Positions 17,121 to 25,496 of a DNA stretch of 56,933 bases are shown one piece after another. The notes beneath the pieces are model-generated. The model was not told where the DNA came from, did no database searches, and saw only the letters and a list, made by a program, of their open reading frames with translations. The position numbers and the translations under genes were made by a program. Each line of letters starts with the position of its first letter. Positions within the stretch are counted from its first letter, which is position 1. Source of the stretch: Methylobacterium sp. 2A (lineage in GTDB: Bacteria; Pseudomonadota; Alphaproteobacteria; Rhizobiales; Beijerinckiaceae); contig NZ_VUOK01000048.1 in NCBI RefSeq assembly GCF_009806555.1, positions 1 to 56,933 on the forward strand. Direction: 5' to 3'.

Positions 17121-17226
17121 GGTTTCGAAAGGGCGAGCCCTTTCGCGGGTCCAGGGCGGAGCCCTGGTCTTCGTCAGGGCTTCGCCCTGACAACCCACCA
17201 AAGGGCACGCCCTTTGGAAACCCGGG
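17121..17226 (+). repeat. Dispersed tandem-hairpin repeat (copy 3)
   Basis: Consecutive mini-hairpins: CGAAAGGGCGAGCCCTTTCG, CCAGGGCGGAGCCCTGG, CAGGGCTTCGCCCTG and CAAAGGGCACGCCCTTTG, ending GGAAACCC. This is the cleanest copy. It fills the gap between the receptor and mazG. Confidence 0.85.
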
Positions 17227-17268
17227 ACCTGTTGCCACGCGGTCGGGAACGGCTCTAACCCCATCGGC

Positions 17269-18132
17269 ATGAGCGAGACACACGAGTCGGGCGACGGGCC
17301 GGCGGAGACGGAACTGGGCCGGCTCCTGCGCCTGATGGCGGCGTTGCGCGACCCCGTCCGCGGCTGCGCCTGGGACGTGGCGCAGACACCCGCCACCATC
17401 GTGCCCTACACGATCGAGGAGGCCTACGAGGTCGCCGACGCGGTGGCGCGGGGCGATCTTGCCGACCTGCGCGACGAGCTCGGCGACCTGCTCCTGCAGG
17501 TCGTGTTCCACGCCCGCATGGCCGAGGAGCAGGGCGCCTTCGCGTTCGACGCCGTGGCCCGCGCCATCGGCGACAAGCTGGTCCGGCGCCATCCGCACGT
17601 CTTCGCCCCGGACGGGACGCTCCTGCCGGAGGGCTCTGCCCTGCGCGACCCGGCGCAGGTCGAGGCGCAATGGGCGGCGATCAAGGCGCAGGAACGGGCG
17701 GCGCGCGGCGAAGCGCAAACCGCGCCGGACCCGCTCGGCGGAGTCGCCCGCGCGCTCCCCGCTTTGACCCGAGCCGAAAAAATCTCCCGGCGGGCGGCCG
17801 GCTACGGGTTCGACTGGGGCAACGCCGCCCAGGTGATCGACAAGGTCCGCGAGGAGACCGACGAGGTCGCCGAAGCCCTGGCGGCGGGCGATAAGCGAGC
17901 GGTCGCGGACGAGATCGGCGACCTGCTGTTCTCGGTGGCCAACCTCGCCCGGCATGCCGGGATCGACCCGGAGGCGGCGCTTCGCGACGGCACCGCGAAG
18001 TTCGAGCGCCGCTTCGCCGCGATGGCAGCGCATCTGGCGGCGGCCGGGGGCGAACTCGGGCGGTCGGACCTCGCCGCCATGGAGGCCGCGTGGCAGGCGG
18101 TGAAGCGCGACGAGGCGAGGGGACGGGCGTAG
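17269..18132 (+). CDS. mazG: Nucleoside triphosphate pyrophosphohydrolase
   Basis: 287 residues with the two tandem MazG domains of the full-length bacterial enzyme. The N-terminal one has LRDPVRGCAWD, YTIEEAYEV and LRDELGDLLLQVVFHARMAEE (EExxE and ExxD metal-binding motifs). The second has YGFDWGNAAQVIDKVREETDEV and DEIGDLLFSVANLARHAG. It hydrolyses NTPs and dNTPs to monophosphates and pyrophosphate, a housekeeping role against aberrant nucleotides. The usual GCPWD is GCAWD here, a mild change. It stands alone on this strand after repeat copy 3. Confidence 0.93.
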   Translation: MSETHESGDGPAETELGRLLRLMAALRDPVRGCAWDVAQTPATIVPYTIEEAYEVADAVARGDLADLRDELGDLLLQVVFHARMAEEQGAFAFDAVARAIGDKLVRRHPHVFAPDGTLLPEGSALRDPAQVEAQWAAIKAQERAARGEAQTAPDPLGGVARALPALTRAEKISRRAAGYGFDWGNAAQVIDKVREETDEVAEALAAGDKRAVADEIGDLLFSVANLARHAGIDPEAALRDGTAKFERRFAAMAAHLAAAGGELGRSDLAAMEAAWQAVKRDEARGRA

Positions 18133-18275
18133 CGGCCCGTCGCCCAAGTCGCGTCCTCGGTGCCCACGTGCGGGGTCCGCAAATGGTGGTTTCCGGAATG
18201 TTGGCTTTCTGACGCGGATCTTGAAAAGCTGCCGTTGCTGGGGCGGACCTCAGCCATCCGCCGCAGGTCGCTGGC

Positions 18276-18866
18276 TCAGGTGATGGCTGCAAGCTTCAGC
18301 GCATAGTCTCGGATGTCCGATGGCCATGCTGTCATGCGCTCTGCAAAGCCGTCGGCATCGCCGGCGAAAAGCGCCCGGATCACCTCCTCAAACCCAGGCA
18401 GATTGCCAGCCAACGCCGAAAGGAAGCGGTAGGCGGCCTCTCTCGCTGCCTTCATCTGGGTCTGCCCACCATCTGCCCGCCGCGCTTCGTCAACGAGGCG
18501 CCGCAACGCTTGCGATGCACCTCCTGGCTGGGATGCAAGCCACTCCCACTGACGGGGAAGCAGCGTCACCTCGCGGGCGATGACCCCGAGCTTCGGGCGA
18601 CCACGGCTTCTTGGCGCACCATCAGGATCCGGTCGGCTCTCGGCAGTGCTCGGCGCGTCTCCCGCAGTCGGGAGTTCGGCGAACCGTGCGGTGATATCCG
18701 CCTCTGTTCCACGCAGATCGAGGTCGATGACAGCACCCGAACCGTCAGCGAAGACCAAGATCGGATCGCCGTCTTCCGCTTCGTGCGATCTCACGGCGAA
18801 AGCCACGTCGATCAAGCGACCGCTCGCGAGTCGCCGCACACCGACAAACGCGGTGAACGTCCTCAT
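18276..18866 (-). CDS. DUF2239 family protein
   Basis: 196 residues from the ATG at 18866 (MRTFTAFVGVRRLASGRLIDVAFAV), the usual start of this family; upstream in-frame Mets add unrelated residues. Recognised parts: the N-terminal FxGxxRLASG beta-strand block; RGRPKLGVIAREVTLLPRQWEWLASQPGGASQALRRLVDEAR at about 110-150, which resembles a short DNA-binding helix pair; and a C-terminal helical region FLSALAGNLPGFEEVIRALFAGD. The function is unknown. It is divergent from a GIY-YIG nuclease-family gene, a pairing I remember from other Proteobacteria. Confidence 0.82.
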   Translation of the reverse strand: MRTFTAFVGVRRLASGRLIDVAFAVRSHEAEDGDPILVFADGSGAVIDLDLRGTEADITARFAELPTAGDAPSTAESRPDPDGAPRSRGRPKLGVIAREVTLLPRQWEWLASQPGGASQALRRLVDEARRADGGQTQMKAAREAAYRFLSALAGNLPGFEEVIRALFAGDADGFAERMTAWPSDIRDYALKLAAIT

Positions 18867-18996
18867 AGGGTCTCCAGGCATGGCACCTCCATCCTCGCCG
18901 CCGTAGCCGGACCGGCCACTTGATGTCAATTTTACCCGGGTGATATTGCGTCACCGGGGTGCCTTCGATAGCGTCGCCGCCAAGCTGCGAGGGCAC

Positions 18997-19335
18997 ATGA
19001 TGAGAATGGAAGACCGAAAGGCGGTCGTGAGCGCCTACAAGAAGCGAGAGGTCGACAGCGGCATCTACGCTGTCCGCTGCATAGCCTCCGGTGAGGTTTG
19101 GGTCGGCGGCGCGCCCGACCTGTCCAAGATCCAGAACCGCCTCTGGTTCACCCTCCGGCAGGGCACGAACACGCACCGTTCGCTCCAGACCGCGTGGAAT
19201 GCGCATGGGGCGGACGCATTCAGCTTCGAGATTGTCGAGCGGTTGGACGCTGAAGAGATCGCGTACGTCCGCGACCGAATGATGAGGGAGCGCCTCATCC
19301 AGTGGGCGGAGCAACTCCGGGCCGTCCGGATATGA
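18997..19335 (+). CDS. GIY-YIG nuclease family protein
   Basis: About 112 residues. GIYAVRCIASGEVWVGGAPDL is the GIY...(Y/W)VG core, followed by NRLWFTLRQGTN and a C-terminal FEIVERLDAEE helix. I place the start at the ATG at 18997, with GAGGG upstream; ATGs at 19000 and 19006 are also possible. This short family acts without an extra DNA-binding domain; whether it cuts DNA is not established. The gene is divergent from DUF2239 and overlaps the next hydrolase gene by ATGA, so it is translationally coupled to it. Confidence 0.83.
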   Translation: MMRMEDRKAVVSAYKKREVDSGIYAVRCIASGEVWVGGAPDLSKIQNRLWFTLRQGTNTHRSLQTAWNAHGADAFSFEIVERLDAEEIAYVRDRMMRERLIQWAEQLRAVRI

Positions 19336-20261
19336 GCCCGGAACCCCGGTCTGCCCGTGTGGCGGCCAACGGCATCACCCTGGCCTACGACAGCTTCGGC
19401 GACGGGGCGGCTGAGACGATCCTCCTGATTGCTGGACTCGGTTCACAGATGATCCGCTGGGCTGCCCCCTTCTGCCGCGAGTTGGTGGCGCGCGGCTATC
19501 GTGTCGTGCGGTTCGATAACCGCGACACAGGGTGCTCGACCCATTTCACCGAGCACGGCGCGATGGACTTCACGACCTTGGCCTCGGCGCTCGCCGAAGG
19601 ACGGCAGCCGGAACTCGCCTACACGCTCGACGACATGGCCTCGGACGCGCTCGGCCTGCTCGATGTCTTGGCCATCCGCCGAGCCCACATCGTCGGCCGC
19701 TCGATGGGCGGCATGATCGCCCAAATCCTGGCGAGCGAGCACCCGTCTCGCGTTCTCTCGCTCACCTCCATCATGTCGGCCACGGGCAATCGCGGTATGC
19801 CGTCGGCTGAACCCGACGCCATGACGATGATGATGCGCCCCGCCCCCGAACCTGTCTCGGACGGGGCGGGTTTTCTCGATCACAGCGTTGCCTTCGCGCG
19901 GCGTATCGCGGGCACCGCTCATCCATTCGACGAAGAAGCCTGCCGTGCTCTCCTCTGGGAAGAAGTTGGGCGAGGCCGTGCGCCGGGTGGAGTCGGACGC
20001 CAGCTCGCAGCGGTTGGGATGGCTGGCGACCGCAGGTCAAGGCTCGCCGCAATCACGGCGCCGACCCTCGTTGTTCACGGGGCGGAGGATCCTCTGTTTC
20101 CGCCTGCCTGCGGCGAGGACACCGCAGCCTCGATCCCGGATGCGGAGATGATGTTGATCCCCGGGATGGGCCATGATCTGCCGCCATCCTTGTACCGGGT
20201 CATTGCCGATGCAATCGAGCGAACCGCTCGCCGTTCAAGCATCTCGGCCTCAGGAGGGTAG
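19332..20261 (+). CDS. Alpha/beta-hydrolase
   Basis: 309 residues from the ATG at 19332, which overlaps the GIY-YIG stop (ATGA). The fold is complete: LLIAGLGSQMIRW oxyanion region, FDNRDTGCS, nucleophile elbow GRSMGGMIAQ (Ser), APTLVVHGAEDPLFP (Asp) and MGHDLPPSLY (His). It is similar in layout to the aclacinomycin methylesterase/RdmC-like and EstDL-type hydrolases that start NGITLAYDSFGDG. Cytoplasmic, as there is no signal peptide. The substrate is unknown; coupling to a nuclease-family gene is curious but may be chance. Confidence 0.85.
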   Translation: MSPEPRSARVAANGITLAYDSFGDGAAETILLIAGLGSQMIRWAAPFCRELVARGYRVVRFDNRDTGCSTHFTEHGAMDFTTLASALAEGRQPELAYTLDDMASDALGLLDVLAIRRAHIVGRSMGGMIAQILASEHPSRVLSLTSIMSATGNRGMPSAEPDAMTMMMRPAPEPVSDGAGFLDHSVAFARRIAGTAHPFDEEACRALLWEEVGRGRAPGGVGRQLAAVGMAGDRRSRLAAITAPTLVVHGAEDPLFPPACGEDTAASIPDAEMMLIPGMGHDLPPSLYRVIADAIERTARRSSISASGG

Positions 20262-20466
20262 AGGGCCTGACTCCCACAGGTTCGAGCGACCGCTTTCAAG
20301 CAGGCTGCTGTACCGTTCCTATGGCAATGATGGGTCGCAAACGGCCTCTCGCCAGGACCCCAAGCGGCAGATCCGGCCCAGGCGGACGATCCCCGCGGCG
20401 ATCCTCCGCGCTTGCCCGGCGCGCCGAGGGCTCGACAGACCTCAACCCGCGGATATGTTGCCGCCC

Positions 20467-20799
20467 ATGCGCCTCGCCCTCCCCGCCCTCGCTGCCCTCG
20501 TTCTAGCCGCGACTGCCCTGCCCCGGCCCGCCAGAGCCGAGACGATCCTCCAGGGGCGGTTCGGCTGCCACAGCCAGGAGGTCACGGACCGCCTGTTCAA
20601 GCTGGTCATGGCCGGCGACGAATCGGGGTTCGGGCAGCTCCTGAAGGGCAGCCTCGCGAGCGGCGAGTGCCGCAACTGGGCGCCCGGCGAGGAGGTCCGG
20701 CTGGAGGACCGGACGATGAGCTACGGCTGCCTCGCGCCGGCGGCCGGGCAGGAGCGCTGCTACTGGACGCCCCTCAGCGCCATCGAGAAGCCGAACTGA
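20467..20799 (+). CDS. Small exported protein, Cys-containing
   Basis: 110 residues with a signal peptide (MRLALPALAALVLAATALPRPARA). The mature domain has four cysteines (GRFGCHS, SGECRNW, SYGCLAP, ERCYW), likely two disulfides in the periplasm. No named family. The start is the ATG at 20467; ATG at 20455 adds MLPP. It ends 9 bp from the chemoreceptor gene on the other strand. Confidence 0.65.
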   Translation: MRLALPALAALVLAATALPRPARAETILQGRFGCHSQEVTDRLFKLVMAGDESGFGQLLKGSLASGECRNWAPGEEVRLEDRTMSYGCLAPAAGQERCYWTPLSAIEKPN

Positions 20800-20808
20800 G
20801 GGTGGCCC

Positions 20809-22506
20809 TCACGCCGCCCGCACGGTGTTGAGGAACCGGTCGACCTCGGCCGCGAGCTGCTCGGACTGACGTGACAGGTCGGTCGCGGCCGTGAGCACCT
20901 GATCGGCCGCCCGGCCGGTCTGCTCCGAGGCCTGGGCCACGCCGACGATGTTCTCGGTGACCTGCCGGGTGCCGGCCGTCGCCTGCCCGACATTGCGCAC
21001 GATCTCCTGCGTGGCCGCCCCCTGCTCCTCGACGGCCGCCGCGATCGTCGCCGCGACGGCGTTGATCTCGTGGATGCGCCCGGTGATCGTCCCGATGGCG
21101 CCCACCGTCTCGCCGGTCGCGCCCTGGATCCGGGCCATCTGGCCGGCGATCTCCTCGGTGGCCCGGGCGGTCTGGCCGGCGAGTTCCTTGACCTCGGCCG
21201 CCACCACGGCGAAGCCGCGCCCCGCTTCGCCCGCGCGGGCCGCCTCGATCGTGGCGTTGAGCGCCAGCAGGTTGGTCTGGGCCGCGATGCTCGCGATCAG
21301 CTGCACCACGTCGCCGACCCGGGTCGCCGCCTCGCTGAGGGCGGAGACCTGGGCGGCGGTCCGATCGGCTTCGCCGGCGGCCCGCCGGGCGAGGTCGGTC
21401 GAGCCCGTCACCTGCCGGCCGATCTCCTGAATGGAGCTGCCGAGTTCCTCGGTGGCCGCCGCCACCGTGTTGACGTTGGCGGCGGCCTGCTCGGCCGCCG
21501 CCGCCACGGCGGTGGACTGGCCGGCGGCCTCCTGGGCGCTGGCCGACATCCGGCCGGCGGTGTCCTGCAGGGTGGCGGCCGCGTTCGAGACCATCCCGAC
21601 GATGCCGGCCACCGCCCGCTCGAACGTGTCGGCGAGGGCGATCATCGCGCGCTTGCGCTCCGCGGCGGCGGCGGCCTCGTCCGCGTGCCGGCGCTCCGTC
21701 TCCTCGGCGGCATTGCGGGCGACCATGGCCTTGATGTCTTCGACGGCGCGGCCGACCGCACCGATCTCGTCCCGGCGGCCCGCCGCCTCGAGGGTGACGT
21801 CGCTCGCCCCGCCCGCCATCCGCTGCAGGGCGACGACCAGCCTGCCGAGGGGGCGCGTGACCCCGAACACCGCGATCCCGCCGGCGACGCCGAGCGCCGC
21901 CAGCAGCCCCACCACGGTCGTGGCGATCTGCAGGGTCGTCGCATCCGCGACGTCGCCCCGCGTCGCCTGCTTCCCCTCGGCGATCAGGCGCTCCAGCTCC
22001 GGGATCTGCGTCTGCATGGCCGCGTGGAACGCCGTGCGCGTCGCCGCCGCCTCCTGGAACGCGATCCGGAGAGCCCCGTCGCGATCACCCGCCAGGGCCG
22101 CCGCGTTGCTGCGCGCGACGGTGTCGAACAGCGCGGCACTGGTCCGCCTGATGGTCTCGACCTTCGCCCTGTCGGCCTCGGACCGCGACGCCGCGATGAG
22201 GCGGTCGAGGGTCGCCAGCGTGGCCTGGACGGCCGCGTCGTAGCGGTTCCTGTAGTCGATCAGGTCGGCCTTGGGGTCGCCGACGAGGATGTTGCGGTTC
22301 ATGAGGGCGGCGTCGCCGAAACTGATCCGGACGTTGTGGAGGCCCGTCAGCCGGATCGTCAGATAATCTGCGACGAGGCTGCTGCGCTCCTCGATCGAAT
22401 TCAGGGTGCGGATTGCAGAATACGCGGTGATGGCGCTGACGAGAGCGGTGATCAGCAGAGGAGTGACGATTTTCGTCAGTATATTGATTCGAGACAGTAT
22501 TCTCAT
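20809..22506 (-). CDS. Methyl-accepting chemotaxis protein
   Basis: 565 residues from the ATG at 22506. TM1 (about 10-30) and TM2 (about 190-212) flank a roughly 160-residue helical periplasmic sensor with RNRYDAAVQATLATLDRL-type helices (four-helix-bundle class). A HAMP domain follows, then the cytoplasmic coiled-coil signalling domain with the hairpin tip VVQLIASIAAQTNLLALNATIEAARAGEAGRGFAVVAAEVKELA. It signals through CheW/CheA to the flagellar motor. No C-terminal receptor-tethering pentapeptide is evident (it ends FLNTVRAA). It is a lone receptor without che genes nearby. The 338-bp upstream region (22507-22844) is AT-rich and likely holds its promoter; I see no gene there. Confidence 0.93.
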   Translation of the reverse strand: MRILSRINILTKIVTPLLITALVSAITAYSAIRTLNSIEERSSLVADYLTIRLTGLHNVRISFGDAALMNRNILVGDPKADLIDYRNRYDAAVQATLATLDRLIAASRSEADRAKVETIRRTSAALFDTVARSNAAALAGDRDGALRIAFQEAAATRTAFHAAMQTQIPELERLIAEGKQATRGDVADATTLQIATTVVGLLAALGVAGGIAVFGVTRPLGRLVVALQRMAGGASDVTLEAAGRRDEIGAVGRAVEDIKAMVARNAAEETERRHADEAAAAAERKRAMIALADTFERAVAGIVGMVSNAAATLQDTAGRMSASAQEAAGQSTAVAAAAEQAAANVNTVAAATEELGSSIQEIGRQVTGSTDLARRAAGEADRTAAQVSALSEAATRVGDVVQLIASIAAQTNLLALNATIEAARAGEAGRGFAVVAAEVKELAGQTARATEEIAGQMARIQGATGETVGAIGTITGRIHEINAVAATIAAAVEEQGAATQEIVRNVGQATAGTRQVTENIVGVAQASEQTGRAADQVLTAATDLSRQSEQLAAEVDRFLNTVRAA

Positions 22507-22844
22507 TGAATATCGAGCCCGAAATGTGTTTGGAAGCACGCGACCACACGACGCGAAGACTCTATCGACGGTGGTCAAATGCTTGTCTCTGCGGGCCTAT
22601 CACAACGTAACTGTGCGTTCAATATCAAAAAATTGCAAAAAAATTGAGTCTATCCGAAGAACCAATATCAATTTCTGCGCTATGTCAGAATATGATCCCT
22701 GAATATTCTGAATAAATATTAGAATTAAGGAGATTATGCCGCTTTCGATCTGGATATCCATTCCAGTCACCGACACGGGATAGCGTGGACGCGCGCGCTC
22801 GCTCGAGGCCCGGCGCGGCCGATGGCGGCGCCGGGCACGGGCGT

Positions 22845-23378
22845 TCAGGCGGCCTTCTTGCCCTTGCCCTTCGACGGTTCCGCATCCTCCGGAGTGCCGG
22901 CGGCGTTGATCGATTCGGCGATCTTGGAGAGGAGCGCGTCGGTCTTCTTCTCCTCCTGCAGAGTCTCGTCGAGGAGCTGGGCGGCCTCCGCGTAGCCGAG
23001 CTGGCCCGCCCAGGTCTTCAGGGTGCCGTAGCGGGCGATCTCGTAATGCTCCACCGCCTGGGCGCAGGCGGCCAGCACCGCGTCGGCGGCGGGGCTCTCT
23101 TCGAACTCCTCCAGATCCTCCTCCATCTCGGAGACGATGCCCTGCATCGCCTCGCAGGTCTTGGCCCGGGCCGGCTTGCCGATGATCTCGAACACCTGGG
23201 TCAGGCGCTCGACCTGCTGGGCGCTCTCCTCGGCATGGGTCTCGAAGGCTTGGCGCAGCTCGTCATGCTCCGCCGCCTTGGCGGACTTCTTGAGCGCTTT
23301 CACGGATTGCTTCTCGGCGTAGTAGACGTCCTTCAGGGTCTCGTAGAAGGCGTCGTGCAGCGTCTTCTGCTTGGCCAT
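22845..23378 (-). CDS. DUF892 (YciE/YciF) ferritin-like protein
   Basis: 177 residues from the ATG at 23378 (MAKQKTLHDAFYETLKDVYYAEKQ); the longer frame upstream is not homologous. The four-helix ferritin-like bundle of DUF892 is clear: DVYYAEKQSVKALKK, AFETHAEESAQQVERL, CEAMQGIVSEM and QAVEHYEIARYGTL, with the Glu/His residues that bind the diiron site. A Lys/Gly-rich tail (SKGKGKKAA) follows. Members are induced by osmotic, acid or general stress in several bacteria. Monocistronic here. Confidence 0.88.
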   Translation of the reverse strand: MAKQKTLHDAFYETLKDVYYAEKQSVKALKKSAKAAEHDELRQAFETHAEESAQQVERLTQVFEIIGKPARAKTCEAMQGIVSEMEEDLEEFEESPAADAVLAACAQAVEHYEIARYGTLKTWAGQLGYAEAAQLLDETLQEEKKTDALLSKIAESINAAGTPEDAEPSKGKGKKAA

Positions 23379-23597
23379 GGCGGTCTGTCTCCGTTGAGCG
23401 GCGCCGCGGACGGGTGCGCGGCTTCCGGACGGGGAACGCCGGTCCGGCCGGGCGTATCCGCCCGATCTTTTCCCAATCTCTGGGTCCTGTGGAGGAACCT
23501 TTCTGCGCCGCGGCGTGCGCGGCCGGCGGCCTGTGATCCGGTGATCCAGGGCCCGCAGGATCCTGGGTCGCCGGGATCCCTGCATCACGGGATCCTG

Positions 23598-24044
23598 TCA
23601 GGGTGTGGCGGCGGGCGGGCGCCCGGCCGATCCTCCGGTACGGCGGAACGGCCAGTCGATCAGCCCGCCGGCCCAGAGCGCCGCCCAGACGAAGACCGGC
23701 TGAAAGGCGAGCCGCGGCCCGTGATACCACCAGGAATCCGGGATGCCGTCGATATGGATGTGTTCGAAGGCGTGCTTGAGATTCGCCGGGTAGACGCAGA
23801 CCGCATAGAGCGCGAGGCCGATCGCGGCGGCCCGGCGGAAACGTTCGGTAAGGAGGCCGATCGCCCCGACGATCTCGCACAGGCCGGTGGCCTGGATGAC
23901 GAGGCGGGGTTCCGGCACCCGGTCGGGCATCAGCGGCAGCATCGCGTCGGTCGCCACGAGGTGGACCACGCCGATGAACAGGTAGATCGCCGCGAGCCCG
24001 GTGCGCAGCCGGCGCCGCCCGGTCTCGATCGCCCGATCGGTCAC
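23598..24044 (-). CDS. DoxX-like membrane protein
   Basis: 148 residues from a GTG at 24044 that overlaps the pabC stop (GTGA), so it is translationally coupled as the last gene of the pab operon. It has four predicted transmembrane segments: LRTGLAAIYLFIGVVHLV, LVIQATGLCEIVGAIGLL, AAIGLALYAVCVYPANLKHAF and FQPVFVWAALWAGGLIDW. The NLKHAFEH(I)HIDG segment and GLCEIVGAIGLL are typical of the DoxX/DUF4267-like quinone-related family. Its function and any link to folate synthesis are unknown. Confidence 0.8.
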   Translation of the reverse strand: MTDRAIETGRRRLRTGLAAIYLFIGVVHLVATDAMLPLMPDRVPEPRLVIQATGLCEIVGAIGLLTERFRRAAAIGLALYAVCVYPANLKHAFEHIHIDGIPDSWWYHGPRLAFQPVFVWAALWAGGLIDWPFRRTGGSAGRPPAATP

Positions 24045-24895
24045 GCGACCAAATCCGCCGCGACGCCGCAGGATCGGGCCACGCGGGCGCGCAGGGCCGC
24101 CATGAGGTTCGCCACCGCCGGGTGCCCGGCGCCCGGGAAGGCGGTGTCGCCGATGGCGGTCACGGGGGCCAGGAGCCGCAGGGAGTTGGTCAGGAACACG
24201 GCGTCCGCGCCCAGGAACTCGGACAGGCTCAGCGACCGCTCCTCGGCCCGCAGACCGCATCCGGCGGCAAGCTCAAAAAGAATCTCGGCCCGCACGATGC
24301 CGGCGAGCACGCCGTCGTCGAGCGGCGGCGTCACCAGGGTGGTGCCGAACAGGGCGAAGAGATTGCCGGTGCCCGCGCAGGCGACGTGCCCCCGGGTGTT
24401 GCAGAACAGCGCCTCGTCGAAGCCGGCGGACGCGGCCTCCCGGGCGGCCAGCACCGCGTCGCCATAGCCCAGCGTCTTCAGGCGGCTGGCGGGGGAGGTG
24501 TCGTTGCGGGCGATGGCGGTCGGCCACAGGCGCAGGGGCGCGAAGGCGACGGCCCGGGTGCTCGGGGCCGCGGTGGCGAAGAGCGTCGGGCGCGGGTCCT
24601 CCGGCGGCTTCAGCCCCCGCGGGCCGGAGCCTCGGGTCAGCGTGGTGCGGATCGCGAGCCGCTCCCCCTGCGCCGCCAGCGCCCGCATGGCCGCGCGGAT
24701 CCGCTCCGGCTCGGCCGGGATGCCAAGACTCTCCGCGGAGGCGACCAGCCGGGCGATGTGGGCGTCCGCGAAGGCCACGCGGCCGGAGAGTGCCAGCGCC
24801 GTATCGAACAGGCCGTCGCCGAGCGTCAGGCCGCGGTCGGTGTGGTCGAGGGGGGCCGTGGTTCCGGGCGTGATCGCCCCGTCACGCCACAGCAT
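24041..24895 (-). CDS. pabC: Class IV aminotransferase, aminodeoxychorismate lyase-type
   Basis: 284 residues, fold-type IV PLP enzyme. Visible are LTLGDGLFDTALALSGRV near the start, the catalytic Lys in SRLKTLGY (near 140), DEALFCNTRGHVACAGTGNLFAL and the C-terminal AVFLTNSLRLLAPV. Context makes it PabC: aminodeoxychorismate to 4-aminobenzoate plus pyruvate in folate synthesis. It overlaps pabA by 14 bp and the DoxX gene by 4 bp. A D-amino acid or branched-chain aminotransferase role is the alternative, but the operon argues against it. Confidence 0.87.
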   Translation of the reverse strand: MLWRDGAITPGTTAPLDHTDRGLTLGDGLFDTALALSGRVAFADAHIARLVASAESLGIPAEPERIRAAMRALAAQGERLAIRTTLTRGSGPRGLKPPEDPRPTLFATAAPSTRAVAFAPLRLWPTAIARNDTSPASRLKTLGYGDAVLAAREAASAGFDEALFCNTRGHVACAGTGNLFALFGTTLVTPPLDDGVLAGIVRAEILFELAAGCGLRAEERSLSLSEFLGADAVFLTNSLRLLAPVTAIGDTAFPGAGHPAVANLMAALRARVARSCGVAADLVA

Positions 24896-25496
24896 CGCGG
24901 CGTCCCTCCGGCCGCTCGCGCCACGCGCGGGCGAGGTCCAAAAAATTGGCGAACAGGGCGTGGCCGCCCTCGGTCAGGACCGATTCCGGGTGGAACTGGA
25001 TGCCGTAGGTCGGGTGGGTCCGGTGCGACAGCGCCATCACCTCGCCCTCCTGCGAGACCGCATCGACCGAGAGGTGTTTGTCCATGTCGGGACCGGGATT
25101 GACCACCAGCGAGTGGTAGCGCCCGACCGGCATCGGCGCCGGCAGGCCGGAGAACAGGCGCTCGCCGCCATGGGCGATCGGCGTCATCTGCCCGTGCAGC
25201 GGGCGCTGCGCCCGCGCGACCGTGCCGCCGAAGGCCGCGCCGATCGCCTGATGGCCGAGGCAGACGCCGAGGATCGGCACCGTGCCGGACAGGTCCCGGA
25301 TCGCCGGCAGCGAGATCCCGGCCTCCGCCGGGGTGCAGGGACCGGGTGAGACCACCAGGGCCTCCGGCTCCAGCGCCCGGATGCCGGAAACATCCAGCGC
25401 GTCGTTGCGCACGACCCGGACCGTCTCGCCCAGCTCCTCCAGGTAGCGGACGACGTTGAAGACGAACGAGTCGTAATTGTCGAGGACGAGGATCAT
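24882..25496 (-). CDS. pabA: Glutamine amidotransferase, aminodeoxychorismate synthase component II
   Basis: 204 residues from the ATG at 25496, which overlaps the pabB stop (ATGA). Class I glutaminase with MILVLDNYDSFVFNVVRYL at the start, SPGPCTPAEAG, the nucleophile elbow GVCLGHQAIG (Cys) and IQFHPESVLTEGG (His-x-Glu). It supplies ammonia to PabB. TrpG is nearly identical in sequence, but the pabB and pabC neighbours define the assignment; dual use for tryptophan synthesis cannot be excluded. Confidence 0.9.
   Translation of the reverse strand: MILVLDNYDSFVFNVVRYLEELGETVRVVRNDALDVSGIRALEPEALVVSPGPCTPAEAGISLPAIRDLSGTVPILGVCLGHQAIGAAFGGTVARAQRPLHGQMTPIAHGGERLFSGLPAPMPVGRYHSLVVNPGPDMDKHLSVDAVSQEGEVMALSHRTHPTYGIQFHPESVLTEGGHALFANFLDLARAWRERPEGRRDAVA

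Noticed and set aside
22507..22844. Gene in the AT-rich region upstream of the chemoreceptor
   Set aside because: Short frames lack starts with ribosome-binding sites and domains; AT-richness fits a promoter region.
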